This document shows positions 10,866-24,135 of a stretch of 64,000 nt of DNA, piece after piece. The position numbers and the translations under genes are program-made. The stretch spans positions 8,184,001-8,248,000 of the forward strand of contig NC_051117.1 in assembly GCF_014839805.1 (NCBI RefSeq). Reading direction: 5' to 3'. Below the pieces are notes generated by a model. That model was not told where the DNA came from. It made no database searches and saw only the letters and a list, made by a program, of their open reading frames with translations. Origin of the DNA: Manduca sexta. Taxonomy: Eukaryota > Arthropoda > Insecta > Lepidoptera > Sphingidae. Position 1 is the first letter of the stretch; every line of letters begins with the position of its first letter.

Positions 10866-11907
10866 AGAGCTTATTCTCAAGAAAATCTTTGATTTGTTTC
10901 ACTATTCGTCACATAATTCTGGAATATATCACCCTCAAAATCTTTGTTTAAACGAAATGATAAATAATACAGGAACTAGACCGGAAAAGCGAATTATATA
11001 TGCTCGCATAATTAATTTATTCATCAAGTATGTCCATATATAGAAATGACAGACGGCCGTGGTACAATATGATGTCACCGCTGTCTTTACGGTAAACAAC
11101 TGGGTGATCTTGGACTCGGCGCCTGCTATTACATCATTTTTGCTTGTCATACAGCCTTTGCTAAATATGGCTGGCGTTGTAGGCGTTATTGAAACCTTTG
11201 GTGATTAATTTTTGTCATATGCATGTGTAGGTAAGTAAGATCGATTGAAATTTTACTTTACGATATATTTCAACTGTATCTATAGTTTGATGGCTGTGAT
11301 TTTTTGAAACAAACACACATCACGCCTTTATTTCCACGAGGGTTGGCAGAGGTGTAACCAGGACACCCAATTCTCGTCATGTGTGATTCCATCTACAATG
11401 TGATGGGAACGAGCCTATGGCCATATCGGGCACAAATACCAAATTCAGACAGACAGAAACTCCATATTACATTGCTCAACCCCAGATACTCTGGGACTTC
11501 AGATATTTCCTAAATACTTACAAGTAAAATAAAAATCAAACATATTTTTGCAAGCCAATAAATCCCTTCCTTCCCCAACTGCAATTTCCTTTCCTCAAAT
11601 TGTCTTTATATTTATTGTAGCCTTGGAATTATTAAAATGTAGCAACCGGCATCTTAGAGGGTACATTTCCTGCTGCCAAAAATTCACTGTTGTTCGTTTT
11701 TATCGTGCTCCTGCTATTGTTATTGCTCGACAGACTGTAAAATTGACTAAGTATATACTTCAGGCAGTTTGAATTCAACAAAAAACAATTTTTACAGACA
11801 ATTTAAGCACAGTTCGTTCCATTCAGTCTACATCAAGTTGACTAGGTAGATATATAAAGTATAGGTATATTTCCTATAATAATATTATGATGTATATTAT
11901 ATGTATA
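10866..11907. other. No recognised feature
   Basis: The frames at 10,935-11,150 and 11,548-11,772 have no domain, no codon bias and no splice support. Nothing else is visible. Confidence 0.45.
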
Positions 11908-12135
11908 TTCTTCGTGAATAATAGCTTGCTTTAACGGTGAAAAAAAAAACATCGGGATTAAACCAGCATACTTGAGAAGTTCTCTATAGGAACTTTGTGT
12001 AATTCTACTAATCCGCACTAGGTCAGCGTGGTGGACTAAGGCCTAATCCCTCTCAGTTCTAGAGGAGGCCCGTGCCCAACAGTGGGACAGTGTATAATTC
12101 AGGGCTGATATAATTATCATACTATTATAATCTAA
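11908..12135 (+). mobile_element. tRNA-derived SINE, family A, 3' two-thirds
   Basis: It reads TTCGTGAATAATAGCTTGC, TTTAACGGTGAAAAAAAAAA, AACCAGCATACTTGAGAAGT, CGCACTAGGTCAGCGTGGTG and GAGGAGGCCCGTGCCCAACA, then TAATTATCATAC. The same order occurs in the full-length reverse copy at 59,036-59,302, where a tRNA-like head with A and B boxes is present. The head is missing here. Confidence 0.75.
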
Positions 12136-12214
12136 ATTACTAGACATAGCATGTAATCCTTCGAAGTGACAGATGTTATTCGTTGTTCAGTATCTACACG
12201 AATATTACAAATCT

Positions 12215-12380
12215 AAAGGGTTTGTTTGTTTGTTTAAACGCGCTAATCTCCGGAATTACTGAACCGATTTTGTTTTTATTATTGAAGGCTACATTGCCCC
12301 TTAGTGTTATCGGCTACTTTTTATCCCGGAAAAATATTTATCACAGCAATGAAATCGGCAAAATAAAACCTGCCAGTTAG
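12215..12380 (+). mobile_element. 'TTTGTTTG...CGCGCTAATCTC' element, single-unit copy
   Basis: A GTTTGTTTGTTTAAACGCGC start is followed by TAATCTCCGGAATTACTGAA and TTTTTATCCCGGAAAAATAT. It is the same element as the tandemly expanded one at 55,681-56,485, here with one degenerate internal unit. The 65-residue frame over it is not a gene. Confidence 0.65.
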
Positions 12381-14431
12381 AACACTGATCATCAGTTTCT
12401 ATATTGCCAATATGGGTTGTAAGGTTCCAACATATATTGGCCTAAGAAAATAACCCGAAAAAACTTTTTTACGCGGGCGGAGTCGCTGACCAAACCTAGT
12501 TTGAAAAAAATATTAACTTGATACTCTCTTGTTCCTTCTATTTATGGGCAGACATGCTACCATCTGGCGAGTAACCTGTTCGTCTCGTCACTCATTTGTA
12601 TAAACAATGTAGGTAGGTTTGTATGTGTCTATACAAAATTGAAAGTGGCAAATGCGTCCCACGTTGGTACTGTTACATTAACAGGTTATCAAACAAGTAT
12701 TCAAATGTCAAACAAGTTATCGGAATTGTCACATAGTTGCCACCTGCTTTAACCTTATACAAGAGTCAAATAATATGAACTATATTCCAGATAATCTGGA
12801 GAGAGGACAACGCCATTGCCATGGTCTTAACAGTGATAAATTATTCGCCTTCTGATCACTCGATCTTTACCGTATCTACATAGCAACAAAACCTTTTTCC
12901 TTTGCTAAAGATACCAGAGGAGTAGTAGTCATGTATATTTTTTCACCCGAGGAAGGTCCCGCAATCTACTGCCCTTTACCGAGCATGATTTTAGACTCCG
13001 AGCTGATTTTTATGAACCCGAGACCTCGGAATATCAGGTCTACAGAAATAATAAATGAAATAATTTATTTATATTCACAAAATGTTAGATCAAGTCAATA
13101 TTTACTCTTCCACGAGATATAGTACCTATGGGTTTTACCAAAGCAAAAGAAAATAATCAAATCAGGTAAATAAATTTATTTTATTATAATTTTATGGTGT
13201 AAAAATTTTAACACCATTACACACTAAATTCGATTTTTTCAAATGTATGGCGTCACCATAGCGTCATTCACGTAAAATGAGTCCAGCTTTCCAGGGATTA
13301 TGCATGCACACAAGGCTATACAGAAATACTCAGAAACAGCGTATGACGCAGCTATCACACACACTAGCTTATGATAGTTGGCCTACTAGTTTTAGTGTCA
13401 TTGAAGCGCACCACTCTTCACACGATGTGATGTTTTTATGTGAAATATCCTTGGTTTTATAAAAAAGAATATAGTAATCCATGTGAAAATTAAATAACGT
13501 TAAATGCGCGTGATTTTTTACGGACAATTTGTAAGGTTATAAATAAATAACCTAAATTTGTTTTGAAAACGAGATATATTGATGACCAGGGTAAGTTTGT
13601 ACACGTGCAATATCTAGTCGATAACCAAAAATCCACATAATTTAGGATACTTCATACTGTAGAGCTTGTTTGGTGTTACATTTATTGATTTTTACTACGG
13701 AATAAACGGGAACGAGACGGAAATATATATGAACACCGTTCCATGTCCGATTTAAGTCTGTTCTTAATGTCCGATTTTTAAAATAATGTCAATGGAAGAT
13801 TAAGAAAAATAGTTTGTAAGAGTAGCCCCTTTTTTGCACTCAATGCTCATGGGGGATAAACGTTTTTAAAATTACGATTCACAGACTTGTTTAAACATAC
13901 GCTGGTGCAATTCTGATTCAAGTAAACTTCGTTCGTCCGTTCGAAGTTGAGCGTGCCCAGCTTTTTTCCCGGGATGTGGTCGCAAATCAGGAATTTTGTA
14001 TTGATAATCCCAATAATTAAACGCAGTGCAATTAACCGCAAAAATAGCTGAACAAAAGCAAAATTTATAATCACCTCTGCATAATCATTTTGATCGAAAT
14101 ATTATTTTGTTTTACCCAAAATAGAAGAAAAATGATTGTCGGTAAGAACATTAAAGTATATGCGCAATTCGCAGCAGCCCTCCTTTATTCCCCTCCCGCC
14201 TTCCTTGGCTAAGCCCATGTACACCGGTGTATTGTACCAGAATATACCAATCTGGTACTATCCTTCTAACAATTCAAATGGCACTATATTTTAACTCTAA
14301 CTTAAAAATATTATTATAGTAAACAAACGGAATCGTGGGATACGCACCATGCAACTAGAATCCATAATCTCGTGCAATCTTCGAGGACTTTGAATAATTT
14401 GAGTTGAGACATAATAAAAGCAGCCGAGCAC
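12381..14431. other. About 2 kb upstream of the coiled-coil gene, nothing assigned
   Basis: AT-rich, with only short frames. I looked for upstream exons of the gene at 14,432, in particular a C2CH THAP zinc finger, and found none. A small hairpin (TACCAGAATATACCAATCTGGTA-like) lies near 14,235-14,260. Confidence 0.4.
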
Positions 14432-15724
14432 ATGCAGAGCGAGACGAACCCTGAGATACCGGACCTTCCTAACACAGGCACGGCCTGTGAGCCGCAGGAA
14501 GTATGTTTTAGCAAATTGTACTAAATAGGTGCCTTATTAATATTATAAATGTGTAAACATGCATCTGATGTACTTTTTATTATTAAGTATACGGTTAAGG
14601 CAAAGCGTTCCCACTGCACTTGATGATGATTGACTGTGTTTTATTTTGGGGCGTTTAGTTTCCCTTGTCTTATTTTAGATTGCTTCGCTTTATCAACAAT
14701 GTTCTTTTTCGTAAACCTCTAGTATTCGTTATTAATGATACTTCCACTACTTATTACACTATATATCAGAAAGGAGTAATTTATTTTAGCTCGAGCAACA
14801 TGTCAGTCCAGACTCTGAGAGTGTATCCATCGAAGTCCCAGTGGCTCCGGAATGCAGCCTAGTAGAAGGATCCGGAGATTCGGAAATAGAATCATATTTC
14901 GACACTCCAGAGGAAAGCCAACTTAGAAAACAGTTGAAAAGACGTAAGAAAATAATCTTACGAAATAATGAACAGATAAAAGCAATGAAAAAGAGATTGC
15001 GTGAATTGAATAAGCAGCAAAATTTTCTGCAAGATAAGATAGATAAGATAAAGGATAAAGAGAGCAAGGAACCGAAGCAGGTGTTGAACGAAGAGGTGCG
15101 TGACAATTTTGTCAATTTAGCATTTTGTAAACGTAGATGTCTAAGCCATTTATTACATACTTATGTTATGTTAAATAGATACTAAACCGACATAATTTGT
15201 CGGTCTTTATTATCTTATTTGGTTAAAAATTGTAACAATGCGAAAGAGTGTGAAGATGTTTAAATGCTCTTACAAGTAAACATGGAAACCCCTGGACAAA
15301 CTTGTATACAAATATAAAATGTCCTGAACCATAAGGGTATATTTATTCCCGGTATAATTTTGGGAAAGATGATGTTGAGTGCAAGCAAACCTAGTGGATT
15401 ATATAAAAAATGTAATATGAGTTCAATTGCCCTCAGTTGCTGTTTTGATTTTGTTCGCAGGCGAGCACTGCTGGTCCTAGTGGCACATTACAAGAACCAG
15501 AAAATTCCCCTAGTTCACTAGAAGTTTCTGATAATTCTGAAGTGGAAATATTTGATAGTCCTGTAGAGACTAAACTGAGGCACAAACTAAAAAGGGTTAA
15601 TAAATTGTATGACGGCACATTAAGGACAAAGAAACAATTATCCACCAAGATAGCACGACGGCCAAAGCAAATTGCTGTTTTAGAAAAAAAATTGGAGGAC
15701 CTAAAAAAAATGAAGTGTCGATGA
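14432..15724 (+). CDS. Predicted three-exon coiled-coil protein gene (5' end uncertain)
   Basis: The coding exons are 14,432-14,500, 14,790-15,095 and 15,461-15,724. Donors are GAA|GTATGT and GAG|GTGCGT. Acceptors are TTATTTTAG|CTC and TTTTGTTCGCAG|GCG. Every junction is phase 0, and the stop is TGA at 15,722. The product is 212 residues. Residues 1-23 are polar (MQSETNPEIPDLPNTG). Exon 2 gives an acidic linker, then a Lys/Arg-rich coiled coil at about residues 68-115 (QLRKQLKRRKK, AMKKRLRELNKQQNFLQDKI). Exon 3 repeats that plan: NSEVEIFDSPVETKLRHKLK, then a basic coiled coil ending in LEKKLEDLKKMKCR. The shared pattern SE[IV]E..FD[TS]P.E..LR..LKR suggests exon duplication. Linker plus C-terminal basic coiled coil recalls insect THAP-domain proteins, but no THAP finger is present, so no function is assigned. 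The frame is open back to 14,403 and an upstream exon is possible. A GAG or CAG alternative donor exists at 15,080. Confidence 0.6.
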
Positions 15725-15756
15725 CGTGCGTATTTGGTCTTCGAAAGAAAAAGTAA

Positions 15757-15762
15757 ATTAAA
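15757..15762 (+). terminator. ATTAAA poly(A) signal of the coiled-coil gene
   Basis: An ATTAAA lies 33 bases after the TGA at 15,722-15,724 and is followed by a T-rich stretch. It is the most common variant of AATAAA. It supports a gene ending here but is weak evidence alone in AT-rich DNA. Confidence 0.4.
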
Positions 15763-16559
15763 ATAATTTATTCTGTTTTTAAAAGCTGTATTCCAGCCAC
15801 AGGAAATAATGTAATCTATAGTATGACATAATTATTTCTATGTGTACCGCGGTGTATATATTCAGTTCAAAGGATATTTATTAACTTAGTGTATTGAATG
15901 AAACCAGCAGAATGACTTGACACTAACTTGGATCCGATTATTCGTGTTCAACTAAAGTGTAGGCAATCAATCTGGCGAATTCACATTGAGAGGAAGCACT
16001 GCGCACTCTCTCTGAATTTATCCCGTTTGACAGGAGGCTAAACAGCCACGGATGAAATAATCAGGTCTAAATTAATAATTGTAATTAGCGTTTATTCCTA
16101 CGTCACAGAAGCATGCAGTGCTAGAACAGCACGATTTTTAGTGGTTTGTACTTACAAATATAAATTTAGCACCGAGACAATGTTCAGTAAACTAAATTTA
16201 TCTAATCTTAAAACTTAGTTTTATTTTATAATACGCAGTTGTAAAAACCAAGTAAATGACGAGTACAAATTACATGAATGAATATCGGTGCACTTTTTGA
16301 TGGAATTTTGTGTACTAATGGTCAAAGTTCTATACAATAAGGTCACAATTAAAAAAAACTGAGTGAAAGTGAAGCTTCGCCTACTAAACAGTTTGAACTT
16401 GACCGATAAAAATTAAATGTATTCGTGGCTGTCATTGGTGGAAGAATATTTTACTAATGGATACACAATACAGTTTCATATTTGATAAGAAAAATATATT
16501 AAAGTAGAGGACTCATTATGTATGTTCAACATTGTGTACCTGTAAGCAAATTATACTGT
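15763..16559. other. Spacer between convergent genes, nothing assigned
   Basis: AT-rich. No frame, repeat boundary or RNA gene was recognised. Confidence 0.45.
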
Positions 16560-16923
16560 TTAAGGTGGTAGCTCAAGGTCCATTTTCATACATTTTGTTT
16601 CGGCTTTAATCTGGGTAACTAAACAAGTATTGGCAAGTAAAGAATTTAAATTCACGTCTAGTTAGTGATTAGTTCTCGCAGTTGAAGAAAAATGTAAAAT
16701 AATTAATAATCATGGATATTTCGGCCTTTAAAATTTAATATGACGAAATTTTAAAGGCAGAAATATCCATGATTATTAATTATTTTTACATTTTTCTTCA
16801 ACTGCGAGAACTAATCACTAACTAGACGTGAATTTAAATTCTTTACTTGCCAATACTTGTTTAGTTACCCAGATTAAAGCCGAAACAAAATGTATGAAAA
16901 TGGACCTTGAGCTACCACCTTAA
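16560..16923. mobile_element. Near-perfect 364-bp fold-back element with TTAA ends
   Basis: The left arm 16,560-16,736 and right arm 16,746-16,923 are reverse complements across about 177 bp with only two differences (one substitution, one A indel). The loop is the 9-base AATATGACG. The ends read TTAAGGTGGTAGCTCAAGG and CCTTGAGCTACCACCTTAA. TTAA at both ends is compatible with a TTAA target site, as in piggyBac-like elements, though the next bases GGTGG are not the usual piggyBac CCY. It has no coding capacity. A single-armed relative lies at 20,834-21,032, on the other side of the tubulin gene. Confidence 0.9.
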
Positions 16924-17734
16924 TGTCTGTCTGTAAGTAATGAGAATTTTCTTAGGAAGCAGAATTTGTGCTTTGTAGAAACTTTATTTGTAAATAATGG
17001 AATCTGAAACACGTATAAACAAATGTTACTTGGTAATGTTCCACCACTGACTAAACCAAGTTTTACACGTGTGGCAAAGTTTGCCACATAGATGTATGAA
17101 AAACTGGCTCAACTATGAGTTAAACTAAACAGTTTAGTTGGCGGTGGACGATCGGCTTTAAATTTCTATTCAAGCCTTTTGTACAGAAAGAACTCTGCCG
17201 ACATTCATTCGTATACCTACCGAGTTACTTCTCATGTTTAATCATTAGTCTCGATTGTGAAAGTGAAGACAAAATTAAAATTTTTTCTAAAAAAATTATT
17301 TTTTTCCTAAACACGGCGTCCACAAGGCACCATAATAGGCAGTAATGCAGCCAGTGTTTTGACTATGGAACGGGTATAATAAAATTGCACTCACAATAAC
17401 AAGGCAGCATACACGGCTGTGTATGGGTTTGATGTATAATATATCTGCGCTGTACAGTATATTCTTAATTTGAAATTATTTTTAACTCTTGTACTTTCGT
17501 GTTTACCTACCTATCAGATTAAATTTCATTACATTAATACCTATATCGGACAAGTGCATAACAGAGCAGTTTACTAACTATAATCGGATATCTGACGATA
17601 TTTTAATAAACAGCAAGAGTAAACTAAATGCTTAATTCTATTAAAGTTGAATGTAATGACAGTGTGCCCAGGGTAGTAAGATATATTATGGTGTAGAGAT
17701 TAGGAATTAAACGACAACATAGAACATATTCGTT
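16924..17734. other. 3' flank of the alpha-tubulin gene, nothing assigned
   Basis: AT-rich sequence between the fold-back element and the tubulin poly(A) signal. No coding or repeat features were recognised. Confidence 0.45.
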
Positions 17735-17740
17735 TTTATT
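17735..17740 (-). terminator. AATAAA poly(A) signal of alpha-tubulin
   Basis: On the minus strand AATAAA occurs 53 bases after the TAA stop (17,793-17,795), inside TTGAAATAAAAACG. It implies a short 3' UTR of roughly 75-80 nt, normal for a highly expressed insect tubulin. Confidence 0.75.
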
Positions 17741-17792
17741 TCAATCACCGGGAATGTATCGGTGCGAGTGTGCCATAAACATATAAGCTGGC

Positions 17793-20130
<2,338 letters not shown>

Positions 20131-20133
<3 letters not shown>

Positions 20134-20230
20134 TTTGTATTGAGTTTGTTGAACTTAGTTTATAAGAAATAAATTAATGAAATCAGTCGTCGTTCAGCGC
20201 GACCGGTTAAGAGGCTTGCCGAACGAATGT
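20131..20230 (-). other. Alpha-tubulin 5' UTR (predicted)
   Basis: The predicted leader of about 100 nt runs from the initiator-like TTCACATT (A at 20,230) to the ATG. It contains no upstream ATG that I can see. The TSS is inferred from TATA spacing and was not observed. Confidence 0.55.
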
Positions 20231-20256
20231 GAACATGGAATCGGCCGTTGGCAACG

Positions 20257-20313
20257 CTTTTATACCATGCTGGTTGTGGGGGACCGACGCTATCCATATT
20301 ACGTTGTGATTGG
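20257..20313 (-). promoter_or_regulatory. Alpha-tubulin core promoter: TATA box and CCAAT box
   Basis: On the minus strand a TATAAAAG lies at 20,264-20,257, and a CCAAT box at 20,313-20,309 is about 45 bp further upstream. A second ATTGG/CCAAT-like word in the other orientation sits at 20,343-20,347. About 34 bases from the TATA start is an initiator-like TTCACATT. The order CCAAT, TATA, Inr, short leader, ATG is coherent for a strongly expressed gene. Confidence 0.75.
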
Positions 20314-20347
20314 TCGGTTCAACTGCCGCATGGGCGGATTGACCAAT

Positions 20348-20833
20348 AAGGACAAAGCTGCATTATATCACCATTGCGGGAATATGTGGGTTGGTGATTC
20401 ACTGAAGATAGACGCATTCAGTGATGTAGGTAATGGTGTCAATTGTCGATATCGATTTCCGATTCTTCAGTTCATTGAATATTTTATTAAATGATATATT
20501 TCTATAGTTCATATACTCTAAAGAACCATAGAAAATCTTCAAATGTGTAAATATATATTTTAGAAGTTCTGAAACTTAATCTTTTAAAATATTTTCATAT
20601 AGCACGTCGCATCGTATTATGCAAAAACATCGTAATATAATTAAATAAAAAGATTTTTCACGAGTTACTGAAAACAAATAAAATCATAATAATACACTAG
20701 TATCCAAAATCTTAATAATTAAAGCTAAATATACCCAAATGCGACCATCCTTAGCAGACACAATATATTTTACAGCGATAGAAATACTAATACTTTCAAG
20801 ACACACTGTTTGGTATAAAATATAGTATATTGC
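20348..20833. other. Upstream flank of alpha-tubulin, nothing assigned
   Basis: AT-rich sequence upstream of the promoter. The 105-residue plus-strand frame at 20,177-20,494 is antisense to the promoter and leader and is not a gene. Confidence 0.5.
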
Positions 20834-21032
20834 TTTTAAAATTTCGTCATATTAAATTTTAAAGGCCGAAATATCCATGATTATTAATTATTTTTACGTT
20901 TTTCTTTCAACTGCGAGAACTAATCACTAACTAGACGTGAATTTAAATTCTTTACTTGCCAATACTTGTTTAGTTACCCAGATTAAAGCCGAAACAAAAT
21001 GTATGAAAATGGACCTTGAGGTATCGCCTTAA
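20834..21032. mobile_element. Single-arm copy of the fold-back element
   Basis: From the loop (AATTTCGTCATATTAAATTT) outward through ATATCCATGATTATTAATT, CTAATCACTAACTAGACGTG and GAAAATGGACCTTGAG, it matches the right arm at 16,746-16,923. It differs mainly near the tip (GTATCGCC instead of CTACCACC) and by small indels, and ends in TTAA at 21,029-21,032. The left arm is missing, either by deletion or because the single arm is the older form. Confidence 0.85.
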
Positions 21033-22708
21033 GCATTAGATATAAATTAATAAAACGCTTTACACAGTATATAATAGTTATGATGAGGATCTAAATTTGT
21101 AAGTAGTTGGTAGAGATTATTTAATTTGTCTTATTTTGTTTTTCTGTAAACTATGAACATAGCGTGTGTGAATTGTAGACTCCTTTATTTGATTCAGACA
21201 TCAGAATGTGGCTTTAGTACTTTATATTAGAAAGAAGAAATGTGTGCACTGTTGGAGAACCTTATTTAAATATATATATCAAAAGGAGAACAATATAATT
21301 TAAACATTATATTTCGCAGTTAAAATCGAACACCACAGTTGACCTACTACAATCTACATTATCTATACACAAAACATACTGATTAATATTTATTTATTTA
21401 ATTATTATTCACCGTATCTATTTCTTTTTACCAAAAATATTTATTACTTTCCATTATAATATTAAGTTAACAGGTGTACAGTAGTTTATTATTAAAATAT
21501 GTGTAACAGTAAAACGTTATTAAAATAAGTTTAATTTAATTTAATAATAATAATAATGCAAACCAAGTTATCGATATATGATACGTCACTAAAAATCATT
21601 ACTCTGTTGGTGTGCCCGGCGTCTGCCGCCGCCGTTACCCACACGGCCAGCTTGTTTGTGTGCGTCACCCAATCTGGATGGTTTTTATTGACATTTACTT
21701 AATTAAATCAAAATTATCTACTGATATAATAATTGTGTCGCTATTTTGACAAATCCTTTAAAGAATTTTCAACTGAATATATCGAAATAACAGTATTTTA
21801 TGAGCAATTTAAGAATAGCCGCTTTCTTACACACACATAGATGAGTTGTGGATTGTGTCGGTACACTACGCGCGCCGCAGTGCTATTAAAACTTTTGATT
21901 CATGTTTCTAGAATATTAAAAAATGTCGCATGATGTAATGCTTTTTGCTTTTATTACTTTATTAGGATGTTAAGGTAGATATTTCGGCATCAAGTTAGTA
22001 CAATACCTGTATATACTTACTGTATGCTATAAATGTATTGCTATTATTTGACATCATATGATTTCCTTATTTTTGCTATAAAATATATCTATATCTAAGT
22101 GAACCTATACAACGTATATAACAAATCCCTACTATACGGCATTTTATTAAAATTATTTGTCGGTTAAGTATAAATACAATGAATAAATTAGATATTTTTC
22201 ATTGTATGCATACCCATATAATAAGTACCTCTGTACTCTTTTAAATCTTACATTATGTTATCTGTTGTTATATACAACTATTTTTTATGTATCATAAATA
22301 ACAAATACCGGTATATGCAACCTGTACTGTAGACATATTTAACAAGAAAAAAATACGATATCATTAATTTATCCCCAAAAAAGGTAATTTTTGGCAATGT
22401 TATAAGTATTGGTTTACAATACTATTTTTCTGGCGTTCATTCGTCAATTCAGTTTTTACTTATAGGCATTCATCAAATTACAAATTCGGCACAGTTATTA
22501 GGGACTCTTGCAGCGGGAAAGTCTTCTCACTCGAGCCAAGCTACGAGGAACTTATTTAAAGACAAAAAATTATCAACTATGATTCTAAATTAGCAATTTA
22601 AATAGATTAATGAAGTTTGACTTTAGCGGTCATATATGAGTTCCAAACCACTTGTCATTATGGCCGTAAGTAAGAGGAAGAGATGATGACTGCCAAGTAA
22701 CAGCAGTG
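21033..22708. other. AT-rich spacer, nothing assigned
   Basis: No frames with coding bias were seen. One GC-richer patch (about 21,610-21,690) contains CCGGCGTCTGCCGCCGCCG but no open exon with splice sites. Confidence 0.45.
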
Positions 22709-22953
22709 ACCATGGGCGCCGGGAGGGAGTGCAAGTGGGTGCACGTGCAACCCCTTGTCCAGAAATAAATCACAAAAAACATGTCACTGAATAAATCTGC
22801 AATAATGAGAACTATCGCCCACAGAGGTTTTTTCATGATAAAGCATTTTCAAAGAACCAAATTAAAATTTGAAAAAAACTTTGTATATTATGTAGTATAG
22901 TGCGTAGGTGCAAATGCAGCTCTCTAAAACTAATTTTGACGGCGCCCATGACA
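22709..22953. mobile_element. MITE with ATGGGCGCC ends, copy 1
   Basis: It starts CATGGGCGCCGGGAGGGAG and ends TTTTGACGGCGCCCATG, an inverted pair. The interior shares TGCACGTGCAACCCCTTGTC, AATAAATCACAAAAAACAT and TTTCATGATAAAGC with the copy at 40,230-40,742. It has no coding capacity. The superfamily is not assigned. Confidence 0.72.
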
Positions 22954-23082
22954 GCAACCCTCTGATTTTGTTTTTTTACGTCTAATAATTATTGTATTTA
23001 TTCATGTACTTATGTTTATTGAATTATTGAGTCTACCTACAGTATTCGTAGTATTAGTTAGCACTTTGACTTATATCTATAC

Positions 23083-23245
23083 TAATATTATAAAGTGGAA
23101 AAGTTTGTATCTTTGTTTGTTGGTAGGGGCTTTTCTCTGGATTTACTGAACCGATTAAGAAAATTCTTTCACTAATAGAAAGCTACATTACTCTTGAGTG
23201 CTATAGGCTTTTTTCAGAGAAGAATATTTATCCCGGATAAACTCA
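23083..23245 (+). mobile_element. 'TATACTAATATTATAAAG' element, single-unit copy
   Basis: It begins CTATACTAATATTATAAAGT, then GTTTGTTGGTAGGGGC, TTTACTGAACCGATTAAG, TGAGTGCTATAGGC and AATATTTATCCCGGATAA. This head is characteristic of a very abundant lepidopteran element. The same element in reverse, with six internal units, lies at 55,681-56,485. Confidence 0.65.
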
Positions 23246-23547
23246 AATTTATCTAAGTGACGAGCACTTCTATTCAAATATTACAAAGATGCGCTGTCAT
23301 GATATTTCATACATATTATTTTATCTAAGAATGGTCTAAATGTTGAGAAACACCAAAACAACGGTAACGATTTTTTGCTAGTACACGATACACTTTAGTT
23401 GTTGCACGTACTTTATAACATTTCTTATTCTTATATTATATGTTAATATACAATGATTTAAATGTTATAATTTCATGTTTAATTCCAGTTTTATTTATAT
23501 AAATGTAATTTATAACGAAACTAATATGATAAAACATTGTTGCGTTA

Positions 23548-23567
23548 AGCGCCCTCTTGTTGCAAAG
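23548..23567 (+). promoter_or_regulatory. CTCF-like site 1 (putative)
   Basis: AGCGCCCTCTTGTTGCAAAG carries the AGCGCCMTCT core known from insect CTCF-type insulator sites. It lies between two divergent promoters. A motif match alone does not prove binding. Confidence 0.35.
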
Positions 23568-23627
23568 TTAGGAAACATTTACAAGATAAGGTAGCTAATC
23601 TGCTACAATGTGCATCTACTTGTAACT

Positions 23628-23647
23628 AGCGCCATCTGTTTGCACAA
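23628..23647 (+). promoter_or_regulatory. CTCF-like site 2 (putative)
   Basis: AGCGCCATCTGTTTGCACAA lies exactly 80 bp after site 1 in the same orientation. Its similarity extends beyond the core (both end in TTGCAMA). The pair looks like a small duplicated regulatory module. Confidence 0.35.
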
Positions 23648-24059
23648 ATATATTATCATGATTATCCGAAGATATTCAATGTTGGTATTCTATTAATTAT
23701 TTATTGTTTTCATTCAATATTCATGTTTGTGTCCGTAATTGTGTAGTGTTTATACGGTTTGCAGTGCAAAGTAATGATAGGACTATAAATTGTAGCATTA
23801 TCTGAATATTATAATTATAAATCTGCAGTGCAGTTGATATAAATTTATTCAAATATCCTAAGCAAGTATATCATAGTTTAGCTGAAGTGAAATTGTGAAT
23901 AATATTGTCATTGAGTTCATTACTTGAAATAAATTTATTATTAACATATTTTGAAACACTATATTCAAACATAAATATTAATGTTTCATTTGTTTAGTTT
24001 CTGCTGGTGATCTCAAACTGAGTCACTGATCGTGACTATTTCTGTTTCACGTTTTCCCG

Positions 24060-24135
24060 CGCCTCGAGAGTCGAGAGCGCGCGCGCAAGATCATTCCGCG
24101 CGCGAAGTGCAAAGTGGAGACGTGGACGCGCATGT
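24060..24135 (+). promoter_or_regulatory. CpG-rich promoter of a rightward gene
   Basis: A sharp CpG-rich island (CGCGCGCGCAAGA, CCGCGCGCGAAG) sits in AT-rich surroundings. TCATTC at 24,091-24,096 fits the insect initiator, with the A at 24,093 as a candidate TSS. No TATA box is evident, in line with a CpG/initiator promoter. Its orientation is inferred from the splice donor downstream. Confidence 0.5.

Larger units (their letters stand above)
23246..24059. other. Spacer with two paired AGCGCC sites
   Basis: Apart from the two sites listed separately at 23,548 and 23,628, this is AT-rich sequence with no coding or repeat features recognised. Confidence 0.4.

Noticed and set aside
14786..15115. 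109-residue Ser/Leu/Phe-rich minus-strand frame
   Set aside because: It is the antisense shadow of the predicted coiled-coil exon 2, whose splice sites support the plus strand.
20177..20494. 105-residue plus-strand frame over the tubulin promoter
   Set aside because: It runs antisense through the TATA and CCAAT boxes and leader, with no splice or domain support.
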